From Desulfuromonadales bacterium (GTDB taxonomy: Bacteria > Desulfobacterota > Desulfuromonadia > Desulfuromonadales > BM103), in the NCBI GenBank assembly GCA_030614505.1, contig JAUWTX010000020.1, forward strand, positions 1-15,738: 15,738 bases of DNA. Reading direction: 5' to 3'. This document shows positions 1-5,737 of this stretch, piece by piece (positions within the stretch are counted from its first letter, which is position 1; each line of letters starts with the position of its first letter). The notes beneath the pieces are model-generated. The model had not been told where the DNA came from. It did no database searches and saw nothing but the letters and a program-made list of their open reading frames with translations. Position numbers and translations under genes: made by a program.

Positions 1-944
1 CCTCTGATGTCACCGTTCTGATTTACGGTGAAAGCGGCACAGGCAAGGAGTTGATCGCCCGGGCCATTCATTTCAATAGTTCGCGTCTCGGCAAACCGTT
101 CATTGCTCTCAATTGTGCTGCAATTCCCAGGGAGCTATTGGAAAGCGAACTATTTGGTCATGAGAAAGGTGCTTTTACCGGTGCAACAGAAAGGAAGATC
201 GGCAAGTTCGAACAGGCCAAGGAGGGTACGCTCTTCCTTGATGAAATCGGCGACATGCCTCTTGAACTACAGGCCAAACTGCTGAGGGTACTGCAAGAAA
301 AAGAAGTGACCCGAACCGGCGGCAGTGCAAACATTCGGGTGAACACCCGCATCGTCGCAGCAACCAACCAGGATCTCAAGGAGAAAGTCCAGAAGAAGGA
401 GTTTCGCGAGGACCTCTATTATCGGCTCAACGTAGTTCCTCTCGATCTACCGCCACTACGCGATCGCCGTGAAGACATTTCAGATCTGGTCGACTATTTC
501 CTGACCAAAGCTGGCGAAGAATATGGCACTTCAGCATCCAGCCTCACCAAGGAAGCTATGGACCTGCTCCGCAATTATGAATGGCCGGGCAATGTCCGTG
601 AGCTTGAGAATATCATTCAGAGAGCAGCACTTCTTTCGCCCGATGCACTCCTGAACGTGGCAGATTTCCCCAGCCTGGTCATCGGTCATGCCAACAGTGG
701 CAATGGCGCTTCTCTTGAGGGGCTGATTAACCAGAAGTTACAAAGTTCTCTTGCGCAGATGGATCTGCAGGACATGAATAACCTTTACGAGATGGTGCTT
801 CACCAGATGGAGCGACCACTGATCAATATCGTGCTGGAGAAAACCCGCGGCAACCAGGTCAAGGCAGCAGAAGTTCTGGGGATCAACCGCAATACCCTAC
901 GGAAAAAGATTCAGACTCTCAATATCATCGCCAAGCGCAATTAG
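1..944 (+). CDS. NtrC-family sigma-54 activator, C-terminal part (5' truncated)
   Basis: The gene runs in from the left edge (reading frame begins at base 3) and ends with TAG at 942-944. What remains is the AAA+ domain and a Fis-type DNA-binding domain of a sigma-54-dependent transcription activator, which hydrolyses ATP to open promoters bound by RNA polymerase with sigma-54. Visible signs are Walker A GESGTGKE at the very start, the sigma-54 contact loop GAFTGA, Walker B in GTLFLDEIGDMP, the arginine region FREDLYYRLNVVPL, and the WPGNVRELEN segment. The C-terminal helix-turn-helix is around QVKAAEVLGINRNTLRKKI. The linker and tail (LYEMVLHQMERPLINIVLE) are like NtrC itself, so NtrC or a close paralogue is the best guess. 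The receiver domain expected at the N-terminus lies outside the window, so signal and target cannot be read. It is convergent with everything downstream. Confidence 0.93.
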   Translation, partial: SDVTVLIYGESGTGKELIARAIHFNSSRLGKPFIALNCAAIPRELLESELFGHEKGAFTGATERKIGKFEQAKEGTLFLDEIGDMPLELQAKLLRVLQEKEVTRTGGSANIRVNTRIVAATNQDLKEKVQKKEFREDLYYRLNVVPLDLPPLRDRREDISDLVDYFLTKAGEEYGTSASSLTKEAMDLLRNYEWPGNVRELENIIQRAALLSPDALLNVADFPSLVIGHANSGNGASLEGLINQKLQSSLAQMDLQDMNNLYEMVLHQMERPLINIVLEKTRGNQVKAAEVLGINRNTLRKKIQTLNIIAKRN

Positions 945-1061
945 GAGGTTGGCGAATTTAACAAGCCGAGTGAGAAATTGGATTTTGGCGGCGGGGATTT
1001 ACGACGACTGAAAGTGAATAGAAAGGCGCTACAACGAGAACACTGCTCTGGATAAACAAGT

Positions 1062-1094
1062 AAAGGCGGCCATTTTCAGGCCGCCTTTGTTATT
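1062..1094 (+). terminator. Rho-independent terminator, probably bidirectional
   Basis: A perfect 10-bp stem, AAAGGCGGCC (1062-1071) with GGCCGCCTTT (1079-1088), encloses a 7-base loop and is followed by a T-rich run (GTTATTATCATCTT). It lies about 120 bases after the sigma-54 activator gene. Read on the minus strand the same stem follows the small gene ending at 1119 and has a tail with CTTTACTTGTTT, so it can serve both convergent genes. Confidence 0.85.
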
Positions 1095-1118
1095 ATCATC
1101 TTATTCTGTAACTATAGC

Positions 1119-1238
1119 TCAATGCCCACCAATATTCAGAAAGGCCAAGGCAGCCAGGACAGCGGTAACAGTCACAAACACGTATGCAACACGTGCCACA
1201 GAAAGCAGGTAATGGTTTACTGCAGACTTCTTTAACAT
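1119..1238 (-). CDS. 39-residue single-pass membrane peptide, unknown function
   Basis: This short reading frame has every sign of expression. A strong Shine-Dalgarno sequence, GGAGGT, sits five bases before the ATG at 1238. A near-consensus promoter lies about 70 bases upstream (1303-1331), and a strong hairpin terminator follows the TGA. The product starts MLKKSAVNHYLL. It then has a hydrophobic stretch of about 24 residues (roughly residues 11-34, rich in Val, Ala and Leu), with two lysines at the N-terminus and a short C-terminal end NIGGH. That suggests one membrane helix with the positive end inside. I do not recognise a family. The same frame is open upstream to 1331, but those codons have no ribosome binding site and would overlap the promoter, so the internal ATG is preferred. 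The gene stands alone, convergent with the sigma-54 activator gene. Confidence 0.62.
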   Translation of the reverse strand: MLKKSAVNHYLLSVARVAYVFVTVTAVLAALAFLNIGGH

Positions 1239-1302
1239 TCTGAACCTCCAGATTCTTGCAGGACAAGGCTTTATAATCAAAGCTAACAAACATATCTTGG
1301 AA

Positions 1303-1331
1303 AATATACAATATGCGTTATCACATGTCAA
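1303..1331 (-). promoter_or_regulatory. Near-consensus sigma-70 promoter for the 39-residue peptide gene
   Basis: On the minus strand TTGACA (1331-1326) is followed after exactly 17 bases by TATATT (1308-1303). It lies in an AT-rich stretch, and the implied start near 1296 gives a leader of about 58 bases. A perfect -35, optimal spacing and a five-of-six -10 make this one of the two best promoters in the window. No other minus-strand gene lies between it and the peptide gene. Confidence 0.7.
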
Positions 1332-1447
1332 TAACTGTTTATATGTATTTTAGCATTATTGGTATATTCCAGACACTCCTTGCGAATAAATTATTTAAAA
1401 TATCCCGGGAAGATTCTGGAAACTTGTGAGACAGTCCTGTGATTCTA

Positions 1448-2761
1448 TCATCTACCCACAGAAGCAGCCGCCGGTTTAGCTGAACGTCCAGAGAAACGAC
1501 GACGACGAGAATTTTTCGACCGCCCGGGAGCCGATTTTCCAGCAGGAGACACTCCCTGTACCCTTTTACCTGCAGATTGGCCATCACGGTTGTGCCGAGT
1601 CGCCTGTTCAGTGGCGGTGACATCCGGCACAGAGGTCTTCGTTGGTGGCGTGAATCCTTCCATGAAGCGGCGCTCTATGGTGCGACCAAGGGCGCGTTCG
1701 ATTCCCCGTGCCATAGCTCGATCCGCATTAGTCACCAAAGTAAAGGCATCGCCACTGCGAGCAGCACGTCCGGTCCGGCCGATGCGGTGGATATAGGCAT
1801 CGGTTGTATTGGGCATATCATAATTAATGACATGGGAGACCTGACTGACGTCGATACCGCGTGCGGCAATGTCGGTGGCAACCAGAATCTGATAACTGCC
1901 TTTTCTAAAACCATCCAGCGCTGCCTGTCGACGGTTCTGCGAAAGGTTACCCTGCAGCGAGGCTGCACGGTAGCCGATCTTGACAAGCTTCTCACCGAGA
2001 CGTTTGGCTCGATGTTTGGTGCGGGTAAAAACCAGTACAGAGCCAGTATCGGTATGTTGCAGCAGAGCAAGGAGCAGGTCTGTTTTGCAGGCCTCTTCTA
2101 CTGGATAAAGAGCATGACTGACCGTAACTGCAGGGGCCACAAGATCAACCTGAACCGTCTCTGGATCGCGGAGAACATCCTTGGCCAGGTTGCGAATCTC
2201 TTTTGGCATGGTCGCTGAGAAAAGCAGAGTCTGACGCTGCTGAGGCAGGTGTTTGAGCAAGCGCCGGATATCAGGTAAAAAACCCATGTCAAACATCTGG
2301 TCGGCTTCATCGAGTACCAGCACCTCGAGGCGACTGAGGTCAATAGTCTTCCGGCTTATGTGGTCAAGCAACCGACCGGGGCAGGCGACAACTATTTCGG
2401 CACCCTGTTTGAGGCGAGCGATTTGCGGGTTAATGTTAACCCCGCCGTAGACAGTGATACTGCGCAAACCAGTTCTTTGCCCCAGGCTGCTGATCGCGGC
2501 ATGAATCTGCTCGGCCAGTTCGCGGGTCGGAACGACGATCAAGGTACGCACATGGCCACGGCGGCCACCCATCAGACGCTGAAGGATCGGCAAAGCAAAG
2601 GCAGCTGTCTTGCCGGTCCCGGTCTGGGCCAAGCCCATAACATCACGCCCGGCCAGAACTGTCGGTATCGCTCTGGCCTGGATCGGTGTCGGTGTAACAT
2701 AGCCGGCAGCCTCGACTCCAGCGGCAATTTTCGGGTGAAAATTAAATTCAGTGAACTCCAT
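1448..2761 (-). CDS. rhlE: DEAD-box ATP-dependent RNA helicase, RhlE type
   Basis: The 437-residue protein unwinds short RNA duplexes with ATP; RhlE-type enzymes act in ribosome assembly and RNA turnover in the cytoplasm. All core motifs are visible: a Q motif with Phe and TPIQ near residues 8-28, motif I AQTGTGKT (45-52), Ia PTRELAEQ (78-85), II DEAD (151-154), III SAT (182-184), IV VLVFTRTK, V ATDIAARGID (295-304), and VI HRIGRTGRA (325-333). After about residue 375 comes a basic, low-complexity tail rich in Arg, Lys and Ser, usual for RNA-binding ends of this family. I chose the ATG at 2761 because AAAGGAA precedes it at good spacing and the protein then starts directly with the family's usual MEFTEFNF-like segment. 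An ATG at 2821 would add 20 residues but has no clear ribosome binding site. Upstream lies a separate promoter-terminator unit that may control it. RhlE against another DEAD-box subclass is not certain. Confidence 0.93.
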   Translation of the reverse strand: MEFTEFNFHPKIAAGVEAAGYVTPTPIQARAIPTVLAGRDVMGLAQTGTGKTAAFALPILQRLMGGRRGHVRTLIVVPTRELAEQIHAAISSLGQRTGLRSITVYGGVNINPQIARLKQGAEIVVACPGRLLDHISRKTIDLSRLEVLVLDEADQMFDMGFLPDIRRLLKHLPQQRQTLLFSATMPKEIRNLAKDVLRDPETVQVDLVAPAVTVSHALYPVEEACKTDLLLALLQHTDTGSVLVFTRTKHRAKRLGEKLVKIGYRAASLQGNLSQNRRQAALDGFRKGSYQILVATDIAARGIDVSQVSHVINYDMPNTTDAYIHRIGRTGRAARSGDAFTLVTNADRAMARGIERALGRTIERRFMEGFTPPTKTSVPDVTATEQATRHNRDGQSAGKRVQGVSPAGKSAPGRSKNSRRRRFSGRSAKPAAASVGR

Positions 2762-2854
2762 AAATTCCTTTAACTTGATTCCGTCTATATTAAGGTGGAC
2801 CGTGACAGGTAAGCGAGACATCGTCGACGGACTCAGCGCTCTTTATCTGGCGCA

Positions 2855-2885
2855 TAAAAAACGCCCCTAAACAGTCAGGGGCGTT
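2855..2885 (-). terminator. Rho-independent terminator
   Basis: On the minus strand a 9-bp stem AACGCCCCT/AGGGGCGTT (2885-2877 with 2868-2860) has an 8-base loop. The T-rich run is the six consecutive T residues at 2860-2855. It follows both the zinc-ribbon gene and the promoter at 2963-2992, and it precedes the helicase gene, so it separates or attenuates the two. Confidence 0.85.
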
Positions 2886-2956
2886 ACGATGGCTTCGTGA
2901 TGATCCTGGAACAGCTTAACATTGTCTGCCGAATAAACTCGGCCTTTGATGACAAC
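2855..2956 (-). ncRNA. Candidate small RNA or attenuated helicase leader (~100 nt)
   Basis: Between the zinc-ribbon gene and the helicase gene, a strong promoter (2963-2992) and a strong terminator (2855-2885) face the same way with about 100 bases between. The predicted RNA would start near 2956. It has a 5-bp hairpin with a 6-base loop at 2943-2928 (GCCGA/TCGGC) and ends in the terminator hairpin. Either this is an independent small RNA, or it is a leader whose terminator is bypassed under some condition to let transcription reach the helicase 94 bases further on. Part of it is also open as a reading frame (41 codons from a TTG at 2992 to TAG at 2867), but that frame has no ribosome binding site and its start overlaps the -35 box. 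I recognise no RNA family. Confidence 0.4.
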
Positions 2957-2962
2957 CTTTGG

Positions 2963-2992
2963 AGTATAGCCGACTTTCCAGCCAGCTGTCAA
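2963..2992 (-). promoter_or_regulatory. Near-consensus sigma-70 promoter ahead of the small RNA/helicase
   Basis: On the minus strand a perfect TTGACA (2992-2987) is followed after 18 bases by TATACT (2968-2963). It lies just downstream of the zinc-ribbon gene stop and points toward the helicase gene. The predicted start is near 2956. Confidence 0.62.
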
Positions 2993-3030
2993 GTTAGTGT
3001 GTGTTTTCTACTCGTTTGATGGCTCACAGG

Positions 3031-3435
3031 TTATTTACAGCGCATCGTTTTCTTGCCGTCTTCAAAAAGCACTCTGATCTTTCGTGGCCCTGCCAGTTGC
3101 TGAACAATACCGAGGCCAAAAGCAGGATGATTCATCAGGGCCCCAACCTTAAAAGCCGTTGTCATTGAATAGCCTGTCGCTTGTTTACTGTCCATATCGG
3201 GCCTCAGGCTTTGCCATTCTTTTTGCTCGGCAACTTTAGGATCGACAGTCCGTCGCACGCCAGGCTTTTTGGGGATCGTAGGCGGACGATATTTATGTTG
3301 CCTGTTACAAATATTGCACTGGACTTTTTCCGGCCCAGATTCGGCCATGACGACAATTATGTGATTGTTGTTACTGCGGCACTTGGTGCAGCGGGCTTCA
3401 ATCGGATCACCGGCAGAAAGTGTGGTGCTTTGCAT
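3031..3435 (-). CDS. Small two-CxxC zinc-ribbon protein, unknown function
   Basis: The 134-residue protein has two CxxC knuckles near the N-terminus (C16, C19, C40, C43) spaced as in a zinc ribbon. A proline- and lysine-rich linker follows (RPPTIPKKPGVRR). A C-terminal segment of about 40 residues reads as a small beta domain (KVGALMNHPAFGLGIVQQL, then KIRVLFEDGKKTM). The pattern of His-Pro-x-Phe-Gly-x-Gly-x-Val followed by Val-x-Phe-x-Asp-Gly resembles the small Tudor-like domain at the C-terminus of UvrD/PcrA helicases and CarD-type domains, which contact RNA polymerase; that is resemblance only. I chose the ATG at 3435 because GGGAGAA lies ahead of it. The frame extends to 3546, but that extension has no binding site and reads unlike protein. 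The gene is monocistronic between dnaB and a terminator. A nucleic-acid or polymerase-binding role is an inference. Confidence 0.8.
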   Translation of the reverse strand: MQSTTLSAGDPIEARCTKCRSNNNHIIVVMAESGPEKVQCNICNRQHKYRPPTIPKKPGVRRTVDPKVAEQKEWQSLRPDMDSKQATGYSMTTAFKVGALMNHPAFGLGIVQQLAGPRKIRVLFEDGKKTMRCK

Positions 3436-3739
3436 AGTTAGTTCTCCCTTACTTGGGACCAGCCAAAAGATGTCCGATAAAAACCAGGAAAATCGCTGAA
3501 ATCTACGGGGCACGCCTGGCAATTGACGTGTCTGAAAACTCTGCACGACCGTCGGGTCTCTTTACAGAGTTACGTCATCACCGTCACATCTAGAAGGACA
3601 GTGGTGGTTTGAGAGGATCAGGGGTAAATGTAATCTGTGTATAGTACACGTTCACACGAATAAAAGATACCAGGCAAACGAGGTAAAGTCATTCATGGTT
3701 TTGGGGGAAGCAAAGGATTCTGGCCATGCCTGGTCGGTT
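3436..3739. other. 304-base intergenic region between dnaB and the zinc-ribbon gene
   Basis: No convincing gene is present. It should hold the end of the dnaB transcript and the promoter of the zinc-ribbon gene. An 8-bp inverted repeat (ACCAGGCA 3669-3676 and TGCCTGGT 3727-3734) is followed on the minus strand by TATCTTTTATT and could form a long-loop terminator after dnaB. A short palindrome GTGTATAGTACAC (3637-3649) contains TACTAT/TATACAC-like -10 matches on the minus strand but lacks a good -35 box. Confidence 0.5.
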
Positions 3740-5116
3740 TTAAGGTGTGTATTCGTCGTTGCGCCGCGACTGGCTCTCGAAGCGGGTATACTCACCAAGA
3801 AAGGTCAACTGCTCAATACCGAGGGGACCGTTCCGCTGTTTGCCGATAATCACCTCAGCATTTCGTTCGTGATCTTTGTCGCAACTGTTATCTCGTTTTC
3901 TACAAGCATCACAGTAAACAGCTTCCCGGTAGAGAAACATGATCACATCAGCATCTTGCTCAATGGCGCCTGATTCACGCAGGTCAGCCAGGATGGGTCG
4001 CTTGTCGGTTCGGCTTTCCAGAGAGCGATTGAGCTGAGACAGGGCAATGACCGGAACTTTTAGCTCCTTGGCCAGGGCCTTGAGCGAACGAGAAATTTCC
4101 GAAATCTCCTGCTGACGATTTTCGCTGTTGTTGCCCTGCATCAGTTGCAGGTAGTCAACGACGATCAAACCAATATTTTTTTCTACCTTGAGTCGACGAG
4201 ATTTGGCACGAACTTCCAGCACACTGATCGCCGGCGTGTCATCAATATAGATTGGAGCTTCGGCTATGATGCCGGCGGCATTGACCAAGGTCGGAAATTC
4301 TGACTGGGCCAGTTTTCCGGTGCGAACCCGGCCGGCTTCAATGCGCGCCACTGAACAGAGAAGCCGCTGAACAAGCTGCTCTTTGCTCATCTCCAGGGAG
4401 AAGACAATTGAGGGGATCGGCTCAGCGACATGCATAGTGGCATGTTCGACAAGATTGAGACAGAAAGCGGTTTTGCCCATGGAAGGCCGACCGGCAATAA
4501 TAACCAGATCTCCTCCCTGCAAGCCTGAAGTCATGTTGTCGATGTTGCTGAAACCTGTCGGAACACCGGTAATCTGTTCTTTGCGATCATAAAGTTTCTC
4601 GATCGTCTTAATCGTGTCCTTGACAATATCCTTGGTCGCAAAGACAGACGGCCGAGACTTCATATTGGCGATCTTGAAAATCTCGCCTTCCGCCCAGTCG
4701 AGTGAGGCCTCAACATCGCCGCCCTCGTAGCCCCTGCCGGCGATCTCCGTAGCGACCCTGATCAACTCACGGGAAATGGCCTTCTCTTTAACCAGCTTGC
4801 AGTAGTAGCTGATATTGGCCGCTGTCGGCACGAAATCGACCAAGGTAGACAGATAGGAGCTGCCACCAACTTCTTCAAGAGCACCCTGCTCTTTCAGAAC
4901 GGCCGTCAAAGTAACCAGATCCGCAGGTTCACTACGGTCTGAGAGTGTAATCAAGGCGTTGAAAATCTTGCGATGGGCTTCCCGATAGAAGTCATCAGGA
5001 AGCAGTACTTCCAAAGCCCGATTAAGGGCTTCGTTTTCCAAAAGGACCCCCCCCAGAACAGACATTTCTGCTTCCAGATTCTGAGGTGGCAGGCGATGTT
5101 CAGCGCGATCCGGCAC
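3740..5116 (-). CDS. dnaB: Replicative DNA helicase DnaB
   Basis: This is the hexameric 5'-3' helicase that opens the replication fork and recruits primase. The N-terminal domain starts with RLPPQNLEAEMSVLGG; the RecA-like domain has Walker A GRPSMGKT (about residues 209-216), Walker B LIVVDYLQLM, and the QLNRSLESR and DLRESGAIEQDADVIMFLYR segments. At 458 residues it is normal length. An insertion just after that segment contains three Cys and a His in a Cx2Cx6Cx3H pattern, before the conserved EVIIGKQRNGP. For the start I prefer GTG at 5116: AGGG precedes it by eight bases, and the protein then has the usual short lead-in. An ATG five codons earlier (5131) has no binding site and sits against a hairpin. 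It is the last gene of the rpsF-rpsR-DUF2232-rplI-dnaB cluster. Confidence 0.95.
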   Translation of the reverse strand: MPDRAEHRLPPQNLEAEMSVLGGVLLENEALNRALEVLLPDDFYREAHRKIFNALITLSDRSEPADLVTLTAVLKEQGALEEVGGSSYLSTLVDFVPTAANISYYCKLVKEKAISRELIRVATEIAGRGYEGGDVEASLDWAEGEIFKIANMKSRPSVFATKDIVKDTIKTIEKLYDRKEQITGVPTGFSNIDNMTSGLQGGDLVIIAGRPSMGKTAFCLNLVEHATMHVAEPIPSIVFSLEMSKEQLVQRLLCSVARIEAGRVRTGKLAQSEFPTLVNAAGIIAEAPIYIDDTPAISVLEVRAKSRRLKVEKNIGLIVVDYLQLMQGNNSENRQQEISEISRSLKALAKELKVPVIALSQLNRSLESRTDKRPILADLRESGAIEQDADVIMFLYREAVYCDACRKRDNSCDKDHERNAEVIIGKQRNGPLGIEQLTFLGEYTRFESQSRRNDEYTP

Positions 5117-5140
5117 GTTTCTCGCCCTCATGGGAAAGGA

Positions 5141-5166
5141 GGGGCCTGCACATAAGGACAGGCCCC
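5141..5166 (-). promoter_or_regulatory. GC-rich hairpin between rplI and dnaB
   Basis: A perfect 8-bp stem (GGGGCCTG 5141-5148 with CAGGCCCC 5159-5166) encloses a 10-base loop. On the minus strand it is followed by TCCTTTCCC, too poor in T for a strong terminator. It lies after the rplI stop and directly before dnaB. It may reduce read-through from the abundant ribosomal protein mRNA, protect its 3' end, or mask dnaB translation. Confidence 0.45.
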
Positions 5167-5182
5167 TGGAGTCAGCAGTTGA

Positions 5183-5716
5183 TTACTTCTCTTCGTCGAC
5201 AGCTTCAGGCTCAGTTTTTGCTTCTACAGCTTCTGTCTCAGTTTTCGCTTCTACAGCTTTTTCCTGAGAGCCTTCTTCGCTGAGGACATTAACCTTGATG
5301 GTCGCATTGACCCCCGCATTCAGCTTGATCTCCACCTCATGTTCACCGAGGGTTCTGATCGGTTGGTCGAGGAGAATCTTGCGACGGTCAATTTCAACAC
5401 CCTTTGCAGCCATACCTTCAGCGATCTCCATGGAGGTCACCGAACCGAACAGCTTGCCCTCTCCACTCGCCTTGTGCACAAAGGAACACTCAATTGCTTC
5501 GATGCGCGCCTTGATATCAGCAGCTTCCTGACTCAGCTTTTCAGCCTTACGGGTAAGCTGTCGCTTGTGGTGCTCAAGTTCGTTCAGATTACGGGTACTC
5601 GCCTCAACAGCCAAACCCTGAGGAACAAGGTAATTACGACCATAACCAGCCTTGACCTTGACCACTTCACCGATGGCCCCAAGGCCTTTAACATTTTCCG
5701 TCAGAATGACATCCAT
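5183..5716 (-). CDS. rplI: Large-subunit ribosomal protein bL9 with acidic C-terminal tail
   Basis: bL9 binds 23S rRNA at the base of the L1 stalk and helps keep reading frame. The N-terminal domain is clear (MDVILTENVKGLGAIGEVVKVKAGYGRNYLVPQGLA), followed by the long central helix (about residues 40-75) and the C-terminal domain (KLFGSVTSMEIAE...). The usual length is near 148-150; this protein has 177 residues. The extra 27 or so residues form an acidic tail made of a duplicated 9-residue unit (VEAKTETEA, VEAKTEPEA). The ATG at 5716 has GGGAGGAT just upstream. It lies between the DUF2232 gene (21-base gap) and dnaB (about 60 bases), consistent with one operon. Confidence 0.97.
   Translation of the reverse strand: MDVILTENVKGLGAIGEVVKVKAGYGRNYLVPQGLAVEASTRNLNELEHHKRQLTRKAEKLSQEAADIKARIEAIECSFVHKASGEGKLFGSVTSMEIAEGMAAKGVEIDRRKILLDQPIRTLGEHEVEIKLNAGVNATIKVNVLSEEGSQEKAVEAKTETEAVEAKTEPEAVDEEK
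5199..5252. repeat. 27-bp tandem duplication in the rplI 3' end
   Basis: Two head-to-tail copies (5199-5225 and 5226-5252) differ at only a few positions and encode the 9-residue units of the bL9 tail. A further partial copy begins at 5253 (ACAGCTTTTTCCTGAG). The unit length is a multiple of three, so copy-number change keeps the frame. Confidence 0.8.
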
Positions 5717-5737
5717 CTCTTTATCCTCCCAAAATCT

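Noticed and set aside
1096..1311. Minus-strand 71-codon cysteine-rich frame overlapping the 39-residue peptide gene
   Set aside because: The Cys run is striking, but the frame has no binding site, its start overlaps the promoter region, and the overlapping frame has a strong Shine-Dalgarno site at the right distance.
1577..2218. Plus-strand 213-codon open frame antisense to the helicase gene
   Set aside because: It lies wholly over the conserved DEAD-box motifs on the other strand, has no ribosome binding site, and its composition reads as a shadow of that gene.
3436..3546. Longer start of the zinc-ribbon protein adding 37 residues
   Set aside because: No binding site at 3546, while GGGAGAA directly serves the ATG at 3435, and the added residues look unlike a domain or signal peptide.
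3637..3649. Palindrome GTGTATAGTACAC as a promoter or operator
   Set aside because: It contains -10-like words but no matching -35 on either strand, and arms of five bases are expected by chance in a 300-base gap.
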